From JAWKZG01 sp041396125 (GTDB lineage Bacteria > Pseudomonadota > Gammaproteobacteria > Competibacterales > Competibacteraceae), in NCBI GenBank assembly GCA_041396125.1, contig JAWKZG010000006.1, positions 186,001 through 250,000 on the forward strand: 64,000 nucleotides of DNA, in the 5' to 3' direction. Made by a program: the position numbers and the translations under genes. This document shows positions 27,091 to 37,400 of this stretch, piece by piece. The notes under the pieces were generated by a model that made no database searches, was not told where the DNA came from, and saw only the letters and a program-made list of their open reading frames with translations. Numbering within the stretch: the first letter of the stretch is position 1; each line of letters opens with the position of its first letter.

Positions 27091-27282
27091 ATGGAATCAC
27101 CCGGTTGGCTAGAGGCTATCCTGGCGGGGATTATTGCTATCCTCGTCATTTTCTGGTTTCGCGGCGGCATCAAAGCAACCATGGAACAAAGCCGTAACGC
27201 ACCCAAGGACTGGAAGGGTGCCATTATTCCCCTGGCCGGGGTGGTGTTGTTCGTCATTCTGCTGATCATGATGGTGCGCTGA
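27091..27282 (+). CDS. Small two-helix membrane protein
   Basis: A 63-residue protein directly after fabB (11-base gap, ribosome site aaggag) with two hydrophobic helices: WLEAILAGIIAILVIFWF (residues 6-23) and AIIPLAGVVLFVILLIMMV (residues 44-62). A short charged loop, KATMEQSRNAPKDWK, separates them. It is probably co-transcribed with fabAB and sits in the inner membrane. Function unknown. Confidence 0.7.
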   Translation: MESPGWLEAILAGIIAILVIFWFRGGIKATMEQSRNAPKDWKGAIIPLAGVVLFVILLIMMVR

Positions 27283-27290
27283 CATCCCCC

Positions 27291-27323
27291 CCTGCAGCAG
27301 TACTCGCGCAGTGCTGCTGCAGG
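27291..27323. terminator. Hairpin after the fabAB operon
   Basis: Arms cctgcagcag and ctgctgcagg pair around a 13-base loop, 8 bases after the last stop codon. A T7 run follows about 16 bases further (ccttttttt). It may be a terminator with a spaced T-tract. Confidence 0.5.
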
Positions 27324-27520
27324 AACAGGCGGATATCCTTTTTTTCCCTGCTGACTTATACCCCCTCTTACTTGATTGCACTTGGTTGGAGGAAGAGGGG
27401 ATAAAGCGCCACCCTATAATCTGAGCGTGTTCCAGCGTTTTTTCAGATTTTATCCTTATTTCGGGAACCCTTTGCTCGGCTGTCGCATCAAGCCTAATAG
27501 ACAGCATGGAGTAAGCCATC

Positions 27521-28219
27521 ATGAACAAACCCGAGATTTCTTCCACAATCCCGCCTGCATCGCTGGATGATCGAGACCTGGTCGCGCTTACCCTGAGCGG
27601 ATGCCAGGAAGCCTTCGAAGCTATCATGCGGCGCAATAATCAGCGCTTGTTCCGACTGGCGCGCAGTATTGTCAATAATGATTCTGACGCTGAAGAAATC
27701 CTGCAAGAGAGTTATATCCGGGCCTATACCCGACTGGCCGGTTTTCGTGGCGACGCCAGTCTGAGCACCTGGCTGGGCCGGATCGTTGTGAATGAAGCAC
27801 TGGGCCGGTTACGTCATAATCGCGCCCGCCCGGTGTTTGAATCACTCGATACCGTTGTCGAAGACACCACTGTGGTGCCGTTTACGCGCCTGCCCAGGGG
27901 ACCGGAGCACAATGCGCTCAACGCGGATCTGCGGCGGTTGTTGGAAACCGAGATCGATCGTCTGCCGGAGGCTTTTCGTACGGTATTCATGCTGCGCGAA
28001 GTGGAGCAGCTTAGTGTCCAGGAAACCGCCCAGCTGCTGGATATTCCACCTGCTACTGTCAAAACCCGCTGTTTCCGCGCCCGCCAGGTACTGCGTGAGG
28101 CCTTGAGCGAACAGGCTGAAACGCAAGGTCGTGAAGCTTTTGCCTTCCTCGGTGTCCGTTGTGACCGTATGGTCAGCCAGGTGATGCAGCGCCTGACAGA
28201 CTCGAAGCTGTTGTACTAA
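27521..28219 (+). CDS. ECF-type RNA polymerase sigma factor
   Basis: A 232-residue sigma-70 family factor. Region 2 (about residues 30-100) includes SDAEEILQESYIRAYTRLAGFRG and STWLGRIVVNEALGRLR. Region 4 (about residues 140-195) includes LPEAFRTVFMLREVEQLSVQETAQLL, followed by the helix-turn-helix PPATVKTRCFRARQVLRE. This places it in the ECF group. A C-terminal extension of about 35 residues after region 4 carries a Cys (VRCDRM), a possible redox-sensing feature, though that is inference. No anti-sigma gene is adjacent. The downstream ferritin-like and cytochrome genes are likely targets. Confidence 0.9.
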   Translation: MNKPEISSTIPPASLDDRDLVALTLSGCQEAFEAIMRRNNQRLFRLARSIVNNDSDAEEILQESYIRAYTRLAGFRGDASLSTWLGRIVVNEALGRLRHNRARPVFESLDTVVEDTTVVPFTRLPRGPEHNALNADLRRLLETEIDRLPEAFRTVFMLREVEQLSVQETAQLLDIPPATVKTRCFRARQVLREALSEQAETQGREAFAFLGVRCDRMVSQVMQRLTDSKLLY

Positions 28220-28299
28220 GACCCTCAAGTCTTTTTCCTTGCCAGGCGTCAGGCCGGCGTCTGGCACCTATCCTAATCCATTCAACCGGGAGGACTGAA

Positions 28300-28872
28300 A
28301 TGTCCCAGACGAATCTTATTGTGCCCGAAATTAACCTGCAACGCCGTTCTTTCCTGGGTCAGGCCACGCTATCCGCTACCGCTATTGCGCTGTTAAGCGG
28401 TTGTGGTGCGTTGTCTGCCACCGCAGTGGCTGCCGATGCCGAACAGGATGCACGCATCCTGGATACAGCGCTGGCGGCTGAACAAGAAGCTATCGCCGCC
28501 TACCAGCTCGGTGCCGACAGCGGCTTGCTGCAAGCTGAAGTGCGGGCGTTGGCGCTGCAGTTTCAAGGTCATCACAAGGCCCATGCCGAGTTGCTGGCGA
28601 AGACCGTGCGAACTCTGGGCGGCGTGCCGTCCGAACCCAAAGCAGAGTACGCCTTTCCGCTGAATCAGCTTAACAACCAGACAGATGTGCTGCGCTTTGC
28701 CGCCGAGCTGGAGCAGGGTGCGGTCAGTGCCTATCTGGGGGCTGTGCCGCTGTTCGGTGAGCGCGATCTGGCCAAGGCTGCCGCCAGTATTCTCGGTGAT
28801 GAGGCGATGCACTGGGCGATCTTGCGTCAGGCTCTTGGGCAGGACCCGGTGCCGATTGCGTTTGTGTCATGA
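28300..28872 (+). CDS. Tat-exported ferritin-like protein
   Basis: A 190-residue protein. The N-terminus has a twin-arginine-like signal (QRRSFLGQATLSATAIALLSG) followed by a Cys at LSGCG that could be lipidated. The mature part is a four-helix bundle with ferritin-like di-metal ligand spacing: EQEAIAAYQ, HHKAHAE, ELEQGAVSAY and DEAMHWAIL. Such DUF4439-type ferritin-like proteins sit in the periplasm and may handle iron or peroxide. It starts 80 bases after the sigma factor and is followed 10 bases later by a cytochrome c gene. Confidence 0.8.
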   Translation: MSQTNLIVPEINLQRRSFLGQATLSATAIALLSGCGALSATAVAADAEQDARILDTALAAEQEAIAAYQLGADSGLLQAEVRALALQFQGHHKAHAELLAKTVRTLGGVPSEPKAEYAFPLNQLNNQTDVLRFAAELEQGAVSAYLGAVPLFGERDLAKAAASILGDEAMHWAILRQALGQDPVPIAFVS

Positions 28873-28882
28873 GTTGCCAGGT

Positions 28883-29257
28883 ATGAAGCTCATAGTCCTG
28901 GTGCTGGCGGTCAGCTGCTGGCCGCTGGCGGTCTATGGCGCAGGCGATCCTGAGCGCGGCAGCGAGATCTATCAGCGTTGCAAGGCCTGCCATGCGCTGG
29001 CCTATGACCGCACCGGTCCACGCCATTGCGGTTTGTTGGGCCGGCGTGCCGGCAGTGTCGCAGGATTTACCTATTCCAGTGCGCTGCGCGAGTCCGGCAT
29101 CGTTTGGGATCGCGCCAGCCTGGATGCTTTTCTGCAAAACCCGCTGGCGGCCGTGCCGGGCACTACGATGGGATATGCCGGCATTGCCGATGCCGGCGAG
29201 CGCGCCGATCTGATTGCTTATCTGGCGCAGATTGATCGTTCAGCGGCTTGCCGCTGA
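28883..29257 (+). CDS. Periplasmic class I cytochrome c
   Basis: A 124-residue electron carrier with signal peptide MKLIVLVLAVSCWPLAVYG (cleavage near AGDP). A single heme site is CKACH (about residue 33), and the distal Met is in PGTTMGYAG. This is the mitochondrial/c-550 type fold: FTYSSALRESGIVWD matches the central loop. It is likely to shuttle electrons between the di-heme cytochrome and the oxidase subunit encoded downstream. The ATG at 28883 is 10 bases after the ferritin-like gene. Confidence 0.88.
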   Translation: MKLIVLVLAVSCWPLAVYGAGDPERGSEIYQRCKACHALAYDRTGPRHCGLLGRRAGSVAGFTYSSALRESGIVWDRASLDAFLQNPLAAVPGTTMGYAGIADAGERADLIAYLAQIDRSAACR

Positions 29258-29310
29258 AGCCGATCGCAATATCTCGCAAATATCTCCCATAGATTGTATG
29301 GAGAATGGTC

Positions 29311-30677
29311 ATGAAAGCTCGTTTCATCTGGTTAACCAGCGTGTTTTTCTGAGTCTTGGGCTTGTCTTGCCCGCCGGAGCGGCTGAACCCGCTGTTACAC
29401 CGGCGCTGAAAACAGCCCTGTCACGGTTGTCGAGACCTGATGTCAGTCATGTGATGCAAACCTTGCACTTGTTGCAGGAAGGCCGCGAAACTTTTCGCTT
29501 TGAAACCTTTGGCAGCGATACCTTTTGGGGCGACCAGCTGGCCTGCACGAAGCCATTGCCGGTGCGGCGCTAGGCGGAACAGGGCCGGGCGTAAGCCCTG
29601 ATACCACTGGCAGTCGGTTTGAAAGTGGACAGCCAGGCTTTGCCATGGCGGGTTCAGCGTGCTCTGCGTCACGGTGAGCTGGATCTGGACGACCCGGCGG
29701 TTACGCTGGATTTACTGCGGCTGAATGCGGTGGTTGGGGTGCAAGGCTTTTTTAATGATACCGGCCAAGGTCTTGAATCAGTGGGTATCACTTGCGCTTT
29801 GTGTCATGCCACTGTCGACGACAGTCTGGCACCCGGCATCGGCCAGCGCCTGGATGGCTGGGCCAATCGCGATCTGAATATCGGGGCTGTCATTGCACTG
29901 GCACCAAATCTGGAACCTTTGGTAGCGCTATTGCAGATCGTCGAACCGACCATTAAGGCGGCGACTGTTCGCAGTGTTCTGCAGAGCTGGGGACCGGGCA
30001 AGTTCGACGCCGGTTTGCTGCTGGATGGCAAAGCATTTCGACCCGACGGTGCGTCAGCCGCTACGCTGATTCCACCTGCCTTTGGCCTGGCGGGGGTGAA
30101 TCTGCATACCTGGACCGGCTGGGGTTCGGTGTCGCACTGGAATGCCCTGGTCGCCAATCTGGAAATGCGTGGCCTGGGTACGTTTTACGATCCGCGCCTG
30201 AATGACGCTGCCAAGTTTCCTATTGCTGCCGCAATGGGTCTGGGCGATGTGCGCAGCGATCCTGATCTTATTACACCAAGACTGGCGGCGCTGCATCTTT
30301 ATCAGCTGAGCCTGCAGGCACCGGAACCACCCCGTAACAGCTTTGACCGGCAGGCTGCCGCGCGCGGTGAAGTCCTGTTCAAGACTCGCGCCGATTGTGC
30401 CCGCTGTCATGTACCGCCGCTGTATACCGAGCCCGGCTGGAATATGCACACGGCAGAGGAAATCGGCATTGATGCGTTTCAGGCTGAACGCTCGCCGGAC
30501 GAGCACTACCGCACAGCGCCTTTGCAGGCTTTATGGACGCATACCAAGGGTGGGTTTTACCACGATGGTCGCTTCGCCAGCCTGCTGGATGTCGTGGAAC
30601 ACTATGACCAGACCTTCGCATTGGCGCTGAGCGCGCAGGATAAAGCCGATCTGGTCGAGTTTCTGAAGTCGCTGTGA
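29311..30677 (+). CDS. Di-heme cytochrome c (peroxidase/MauG-like), frame broken
   Basis: Composite gene of about 455 codons. The N-terminus reads MKARFIWLTSVF then LSLGLVLPAGAAEPAV after one frame change, restoring a signal peptide. Another change near 29550 and one near 29610 give GDQL-LHEAIAGAALGGTGPG, then LAVGLKVDSQALPW. The long intact frame 29619-30677 has two heme sites, CALCH and CARCH, and a C-terminal stretch GGFYHDGRFASLLDVVEHY, as in bacterial di-heme cytochrome peroxidases and their large relatives. It would be periplasmic. The three breaks are in or near short homopolymers, so sequence error is likely. Confidence 0.75.
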
Positions 30678-30724
30678 TGCAGCTCCAGAGTCTCACGTTT
30701 GCTTTAACGGCATTTAATATAAAA

Positions 30725-30749
30725 AATAATCATATAAAAATTGATTATT
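30725..30749. promoter_or_regulatory. AT-rich dyad upstream of the AhpD-like gene
   Basis: The perfect 8-bp arms aataatca and tgattatt are separated by 9 bases (tataaaaat) in an AT-rich stretch, about 36 bases before the next start codon. The geometry fits an operator for a dimeric repressor overlapping a promoter, and the half sites resemble iron- or redox-type AT-rich boxes. No regulator is identified. Confidence 0.4.
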
Positions 30750-30784
30750 AATCGTTTGTCGGAAGAGTATTAAGGGCGCTTAGC

Positions 30785-31168
30785 ATGGCAACAAACCCGT
30801 ATTCAGAAGAAGGTCCGGCCATGCCCGATGATGCCCCGCTTGTCCCAAGCCACCCATGAGCTCAGCAACCGGCGAGACGCGCAGCACCGAGTGATAGCGT
30901 TTCGCCAATTTGCTTCGTCGGGTTTTTGCCGACGGCGCTTTATCGGTGCAATGTTCAAGCAGCTGTATTGCTGTAGCGGTCGCACATGTGACTCAGTGTC
31001 CGTATTGCATTCGCAGTCATACCAAGGCACTCCCAGGCATGCGCGCCACGCCTGAGCAGATTATGGAGGCTATCTGGGTTGCCTCAGAGATGCACGTGCC
31101 GGCGGCACAGCACGCATGCGGCACTGGCGGTGGAAACCATTGCTGAACAGCAGGAGAAAGCACAATGA
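30785..31168 (+). CDS. AhpD-like carboxymuconolactone decarboxylase family protein, frame broken
   Basis: Composite gene of about 127 codons. The start reads MATNPYSEEGPAMPDDAPL. The core is recognisable in another frame: FADGALSV, IAVAVAHVTQCPYCIRSHTKAL, and TPEQIMEAIWVASEM. The end is in a third frame: AALAVETIAEQQEKAQ. The CxxC plus His (CPYCIRSH) is the redox-active site of AhpD-type peroxidases. At least four single-base frame changes are needed over 380 bases, so this is either a very error-rich stretch or a genuine pseudogene. It lies in the cytochrome/ferritin-like cluster controlled perhaps by the ECF factor. Confidence 0.65.
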
Positions 31169-31241
31169 ACAGGCTATCGGGTGGCTGTCAGAATCCTGCG
31201 CTGCTGCCGGCTGCGCGGCAAAAATCAAGCAGGGTACTGAG

Positions 31242-32855
31242 ATGAAGACGTCGGCAGCTGCGCGAAAAACTGCGCATGATGAAGAGCCAGCACGTGGCCT
31301 CGCTGGCCTGTTCACCCACCATCACAAAGATATCGGCACGCTGTATCTGCTGTTTGCGCTCACGATGCTGTTCGTGGGTGGTACGCTGGCACTGACTATC
31401 GGGCCGAGTTATTCCAGCCGGGCCTGCAGTTGGTCGAACCGCATTTTTTTAATCAGCTGACCACCATGCATGGTCTGATCATGATTTTTGGTGCGATCAT
31501 GCCGGCCTTCGTCGGGCTCGCCAACTGGCAGATACCGCTGATGATCGGTGCGCCTGACATGGCTTTGCCGCGCCTGAATAACTGGTCGTTCTGGATTCTG
31601 CCTTTCGCCATGCTGATGCTGTTCAGCACCTTGTTCATGGAAGGTGGCGCACCAGCTTCCGGCTGGACTTTGTATGCACCGCTCAGCCTGCAGACCGGCG
31701 CGGCTTTTCCGTTCACGATTCTGGCCATTCACCTGATGGGGTTTTCGTCCATCATGGGCGCGATTAATGTCGCGACCATTCTCAATGTCACGAACCGAGC
31801 ATGCCTTTGATGCGGATGCCGCTATTCGTCTGGGCTGGTTGATTACCGCGTTTCTGTTGCTGGTCGCCATGCCGGTGCTGGCCAGCGCGGTTACCATGCT
31901 GCTTACCGACAAGTTCTTTGGCACCAGTTTTTACAATGCGGCCGGCGGTGGTGATCCGGTGATGTACCAGCATATTTTCTGGTTTTTTGGGCATCCCGAG
32001 GTTTACATCATGATTCTGCCGGCGTTTGGCATTGTTTCGGAGATTGTGCCGACTTTTGCCAGGAAGCGCCTGTTCGGCTATCAATCGATGGTTTATGCAT
32101 TGGCCGCGATTGCATTTTTATCCATGATTGTCTGGGCCCATCACATGTTTACCGTGGGTATGCCGCTGACCGGCGAGCTGTTTTTCATGATGGCAACCAT
32201 GCTGATTTCAGTACCTACCGGCATCAAAGTATTCAACTGGGTTGCAACCATGTGGCGGGGTGCAATGACCTTTGAAACGCCGATGCTGTTTGCTATCGCG
32301 TTTGTGGTCCTGTTTTCCATCGGTGGTTTTTCAGGTCTGATGCTGGCTATTACACCAGCTGATTTTCAATACCACGACACCTATTTCGTGGTTGCCCATT
32401 TTCATTATGTCCTGGTGACCGGGGCACTGTTCGCAATTATCGCGGCGGCGTACTATTGGTTACCGAAATGGACCGGGCATCGCTATCCCGAGCGCCTGGG
32501 TCAGATCCACTTCTGGTTGTCGGCAATCTCCGTGAATGTCTTGTTTTTCCCGCAACACTTCCTGGGTCTGGCCGGGATGCCGCGGCGGATTCCGGACTAT
32601 GCGCTGCAATTTGCCGAATTCAACAGTGTTTCCTCGATCGGGGCTTTCGTTTTCGGGTTTTCGCAGCTACTGTTTCTGTATATCGTGATTCATACCATCC
32701 GTGGCGGCGAACCGGCCTCAAATCAGGTTTGGGAAGGGGCGCAAGGCCTGGAGTGGACCCTGTCCTCACCACCGCCATACCATAGTTTCAATGAGCCGCC
32801 CGAGCTGGAATCCGCAGCAGAGAAACATACCCCGGAGACGATTCATTCAAACTGA
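31242..32855 (+). CDS. ctaD: Cytochrome c oxidase subunit I, frame broken
   Basis: Composite gene of about 537 codons, the normal length of subunit I. Heme and CuB ligands are present: [10 protein letters not shown] (helix II His), [14 protein letters not shown] (His-Tyr cross-link), WAHHMF, and VVAHFHYVL. The frame changes near 31405-31430, near 31790, and near 31830 in the region [11 protein letters not shown]...WLITAFLLL, which is highly conserved in the family. Protein continuity across the breaks is otherwise good. No subunit II or III gene is seen on either side, so the partner subunits are encoded elsewhere or this is an atypical oxidase. It is an integral inner-membrane protein of twelve helices. 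Confidence 0.85.
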
Positions 32856-32868
32856 GCAGATAAAGACC

Positions 32869-33899
32869 ATGCCCAAATTGATCGCTGCGCCGCTGCAAAC
32901 CCCGTTAACAGCACTGCTCGGTTGCCGCTATCCGGTGTTGCAGGCCGGTATGGGTGGTGTGGCGCGGGCGGAACTGGCTGCTGCTGTCAGTGCCGCCGGC
33001 GGTTATGGTTTTCTCGGCATGGTGCGCGAGTCCGCTGCGCTGATCAGCAGTGAAATTGCAGAAGTGCGGCAGCGCACTGACCAGGCGTTCGGTGTCAATT
33101 TAATCCCTGCCGCGACCGATCCGGTGCTATTGGACGAAGAGCTGGCTGTCTGTTTTGAGGCCAGGGTGCATTCACTGTGTCTGTTCTGGGATGTTGTCCC
33201 CGAAGTGATTGCACGGGCGCACGCAGCCGGTTGTCTGGTGCTGTATCAGGTCGGCTCGGTAGCCGATGCGGTGGCGGCTGCTGAAGCGGGAGCGGATGCC
33301 ATTATCGCGCAGGGTGTCGAGGCCGGTGGTCATGTGCGTGGCACGCTGGGCTCGCTGGTATTATTGCCACAAGTGGTGGCGGCAGTGGACGTGCCGGTCG
33401 TAGCCTGCGGCGGTTTTGCCTCCGGTACCAGTCTGGTTGCCGCGCTGGCTCTGGGCGCAGCCGGCATGCATTGTGGCACGGTCTTCCTGGCAACGCAGGA
33501 GTCTTTCGCCCATGCGTACCATAAACAGCGACTCGTCGACGCGTCTTCGGAAAACACAGTCTATACTGATATATTCGGCATCAACTGGCCGCCGGGAGCC
33601 CCGGTGCGGGTGCTGGCCAACAGCGTCACCGAAGCGCACCAGGATCATCTGCTGGGTCATGATCCCCGGACTTTGCCGCGCGAAGCAGTCGCCACGGACG
33701 ACGGTCGGCCGGTTTACCGTTACAGCACTGACTCGCCGCTGCGAACCACAAGCGGCGCGCTGGAGCTTTGCCAGCATACGCCGGACAGGTGACGGGACAG
33801 GTGCACCGGATAGCCCCGGCGGGTGAACTGCTGGCTTCCATCATGCAGGAAGCCCAGACCAGCCTGACCCGGCTGAATAATAGTGCAAATTCAGAATAG
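32869..33899 (+). CDS. Nitronate monooxygenase family protein, frame broken near the end
   Basis: FMN-dependent TIM-barrel enzyme of about 343 codons. Motifs are PVLQAGMGGVARAELAAAVS near the start, the catalytic/FMN region AIIAQGVEAGGHVRG, and CGGFASGTSLVAALALGA. It oxidises alkyl nitronates or related compounds. The apparent stop at 33792 is probably false. One T added to catac near 33776 continues the protein as HYAGQVTGQVHRIAPAGELL and ends at 33899, which is the usual C-terminus of the family. The ATG at 32869 is preferred; earlier in-frame starts overlap the oxidase gene. Confidence 0.85.
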
Positions 33900-33907
33900 G
33901 ACTATGC

Positions 33908-34488
33908 ATGCAAGATTGGAATGACATCAAGCGCTGGCGTCGGGCGCAGCGGGAACAGTTACTGGAGGCGCGTCTGGCAGCAGGGCGGGCGCAGCGGGAA
34001 CAGTGGAATGCGCTCATCCTGCCCCAGCTGCGTGAGCTGCTCCCTGCGCCGGCTGGCCGGGTATTTGGTCTGTGCTGGCCGTTTAAAGGCGAGTTTGATG
34101 CCCGCGAGCTGGTTACCGAACTGCTTGAGCAGGGGGCGCAGGCCGCGCTGCCCGCGGTGGTGCAGGCGCGTGCCCCGCTGGAGTTCCGATTATGGCGACG
34201 GGAGACCCTACCGAACGCGGGGTGTATCAGATTCCGGTGCCCAAAAAACGTGAAGTAGTCGAGCCGGATGTGCTGCTGGTACCGCTGGTTGGCTTTGACG
34301 ACAAGGCTTACCGGCTGGGCTACGGCGGCGGCTATTTCGACCGCACTATCGCTGCCATGCGGCAGCGACCTCTGGCCATTGGTATTGGCTATGAGCTAGC
34401 CCGCCTCAACACCATCTACCCGCAACCGCACGATATCCCGATGGATGCGATCGTCACCGAGCAGGGACTGTTCCGGCGTCCGGACTAA
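33908..34488 (+). CDS. fthC: 5-formyltetrahydrofolate cyclo-ligase, frame broken once
   Basis: Composite gene of about 193 codons for the ATP-dependent enzyme that converts 5-formyl-THF to 5,10-methenyl-THF. The N-terminus reads [17 protein letters not shown] and [15 protein letters not shown]. The C-terminus has the family signature [19 protein letters not shown]. The frame changes at 34199-34202: one G added to ggg gives [18 protein letters not shown] without a gap. The stop codon overlaps that of purL on the other strand. Alternative names are ygfA and fau. Confidence 0.88.
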
Positions 34489-37400
34489 TCTACCCAGGCG
34501 CGTGCGTTCTGAAACAATCGCAGCCAGGGCGCATCGTCCGACGATCCATCGTCTGACGGTCCGCCAGGCCAGTTGTCAGGCCGCCAGGACCATTGCACAG
34601 CGCGAAATACCCGCTCCGGATGCGGCATTAGAATAGTGACCCGTCCATCCTGATTGCAAAAACCCGTTAACCCCTGCGCGGAGCCGTTCGGATTGTACGG
34701 ATAATGTTCGCTGGGCTGGCCGCTGTGATCGATATAGCGCAAGGTAACCCCTTCGCTTTGCAGTGCCTGCTGCGGCCCATCAGGGCTGGCGAACTCGGCC
34801 CGGCCTTCGCCGTGCGCGACTGCAATCGGCAGGCGCGCACCAGCCATGTCGCGAAACAAAATCGATGGCGAGGGCAAGACTTCCACCAGACTCAGGCGCG
34901 CTTCGAACTGTTCCACCCGATTGCGTACAAAGCGGGGCCAGTGGGTCGTCCCCGGTATCAGCTCACGCAGTCCGGCCAGCATCTGGCAGCCGTTGCACAC
35001 CCCCAGCGCGAAGCTGTCCGGACGGTCAAAAAAAGCGGCGAACTGGTCCCGGGCACGACTATTGAACAGAATGGACTTGGCCCAGCCCTGGCCTGCGCCC
35101 AGCACGTCGCCGTAGGAAAAACCACCGCAGGCTGCCAGACCGCTGTACGCGTCCAGTGTGATCCGACCTTCCAGCAGATCGCTCATATGCACATCAATCG
35201 CGGTAAAACCGGCCCGCTCGAAAGCTGCGGCCATTTCGATCTGACCGTTCACGCCTTGCTCGCGCAAGATCGCAACTTTGGGTTTGCTGCCGAGGTTCAG
35301 ATAGGGTGCGGCGGGATTGTTGTCCAGCCTGAAATCGAAGCTGACTGACAAACCGGGGTTTTGATCATTCAGCAGGGCATCAAAGGCCTCCCGGGCGCAG
35401 TCCGGGTCATCACGTAGCGCCTGCATGTGATAGCTGCCTGCTGACCAGTGCCGCCGCAATTCACTGCGTTTGGTGCTCAGCAGTGGCGCGCCGTTATGGT
35501 GCAGTAGCAGTTCATTATCCGCTCTGACCACCCCGATGACATGGCTGCACTGACCCAGCCCGGCCTGCTTCAGTGTTTGCAGCACGGCAGCGCGCTGTGC
35601 CGCCGGTATCTGGATAACAGCACCCAGTTCTTCGCAAAACAGCGCTGCCAGTGGATCGTTGCCCAGATCGTCCAGTAATACCGACCAGCCGCAGCCACCT
35701 GCGAAAGCCATCTCGCATAATGTTGCCAGCAAACCGCCGTCGGAACGGTCGTGATAAGCCAGCAGCAGGCCGGCGCGATTCAGTTCCTGGATAGCATCAA
35801 AGAAGGCCCGCAGCAGAGCGGCATCGTCCAGATCGGGCGGCGTGTCGCCTAATTGCTGATAAACCTGCGCCAGCACCGAGCCGCCCAGACGGTTACGAGC
35901 GCCGCCCAGATCGATCAGCAGCAGGTCGGACTCGCCTTGATCCGTGCGTAATTGCGGCGTCAGCGTGCGTCGTATATCGCTGACCGGCGCAAAGGCTGAG
36001 ATGACCAGCGACAGCGGCGCGCTTACCGTTTTGCTGTGATCCTGCGCCTGCCAGACGGTCTTCATGGACAGTGAATCCTTACCAACCGGAATGGCAATGC
36101 CCAGCTGCGGGCACAGTTCCAGTCCGACCGCACGGACCGTATCGTACAGTGCTGCGTCTTCGCCGGGATGTCCGGCCGCTGCCATCCAGTTGGCTGACAG
36201 ACGGATCGTGCCCAGTTCATCAATAGCCGCTGCGGCGATATTGGTAATGGCTTCAGCTACCGCCATACGACCGGAGGCCGGGGCATCGAGCAGTGCCAGC
36301 GGGCTGCGTTCGCCCATGCTCATGGCCTCACCGGTCCAGGCTTTGAAGCCGCTGGCGGTGACCGCGACATCGGCTACCGGTACCTGCCAGGGGCCCACCA
36401 TCTGATCGCGGCAGACCAGGCCGCCTATGGTGCGATCACCAATGGTAATCAGAAAACTTTTATCGGCGACAGTGGGGTGCTGCAAAACCCGCGCAACGGC
36501 CTCGTTCAGGTCGATAGTCGCTGTCTCGAAAGGCGTTTTTTGCGGTGCTCGGTGCGAAACTTCTCGCAACATCCGTGGGGGTTTGCCTAACAACACTTCC
36601 AGCGGCATATCGATCGGGGTTTGTCCGCTTAACCGGTCGCTGACGATCAGCTCGCTGCGTTCGGTGGCATGGCCCAGTACCGCGTAGGGGCAGCGTTCAC
36701 GCTGGCAAATCTGCTCAAACTCGCTGAGCTGATCAGCTGCAATGGCGAGTACATAGCGTTCCTGCGATTCATTGCACCAGATCTCTTTCGGTGACATGGC
36801 CGGATCATCGCAGGGAATTGCACGCAGCTCAAACCGAGCGCCGCGGCCAGCATCGTGGATAATTTCAGGCAGTGCATTACTAAGCCCGCCCGCGCCGACA
36901 TCGTGAATGGACAACACCGGATTGGTTGCACCACGTGCCCAGCAGCGATCAATGACTTCCTGGCAGCGGCGCTGCATTTCCGGGTTATCGCGCTGCACCG
37001 AGGCGAAATCCAGCGCTTCCTCACTGGTCCCCGAGGCCATGCTGGAAGCAGCCCCGCCGCCCAGGCCAATCAGCATGGCCGGGCCGCCGAGCACGATAAT
37101 CGGGGTGCCGACCGGCAAAGCTTGTTTGTCGACATGCTCGGCGCGAATATTGCCCAAACCGCCGGCAATCATGATCGGTTTATGGTAACCGCGCCGCTCG
37201 CCCGCGACGGTCTGTTCAAAAGCCCGGAAATAACCGCACAGAGCCGGGCGGCCAAATTCATTATTGAATGCCGCGCCACCGATGGGGCCTTCCAGCATGA
37301 TATCCAGCGCGGTAGCGATACGCGCCGGATAACCGTAATCGTCCTCCCAGGGCTGGATAAAATCAGGAATACGCAGATTGGAGACACTGAAACCGACCAG

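Noticed and set aside
31165..31245. Short frame MNRLSGGCQNPA... before cytochrome oxidase I
   Set aside because: Only 26 codons, no family likeness; probably the leader region of the oxidase gene.
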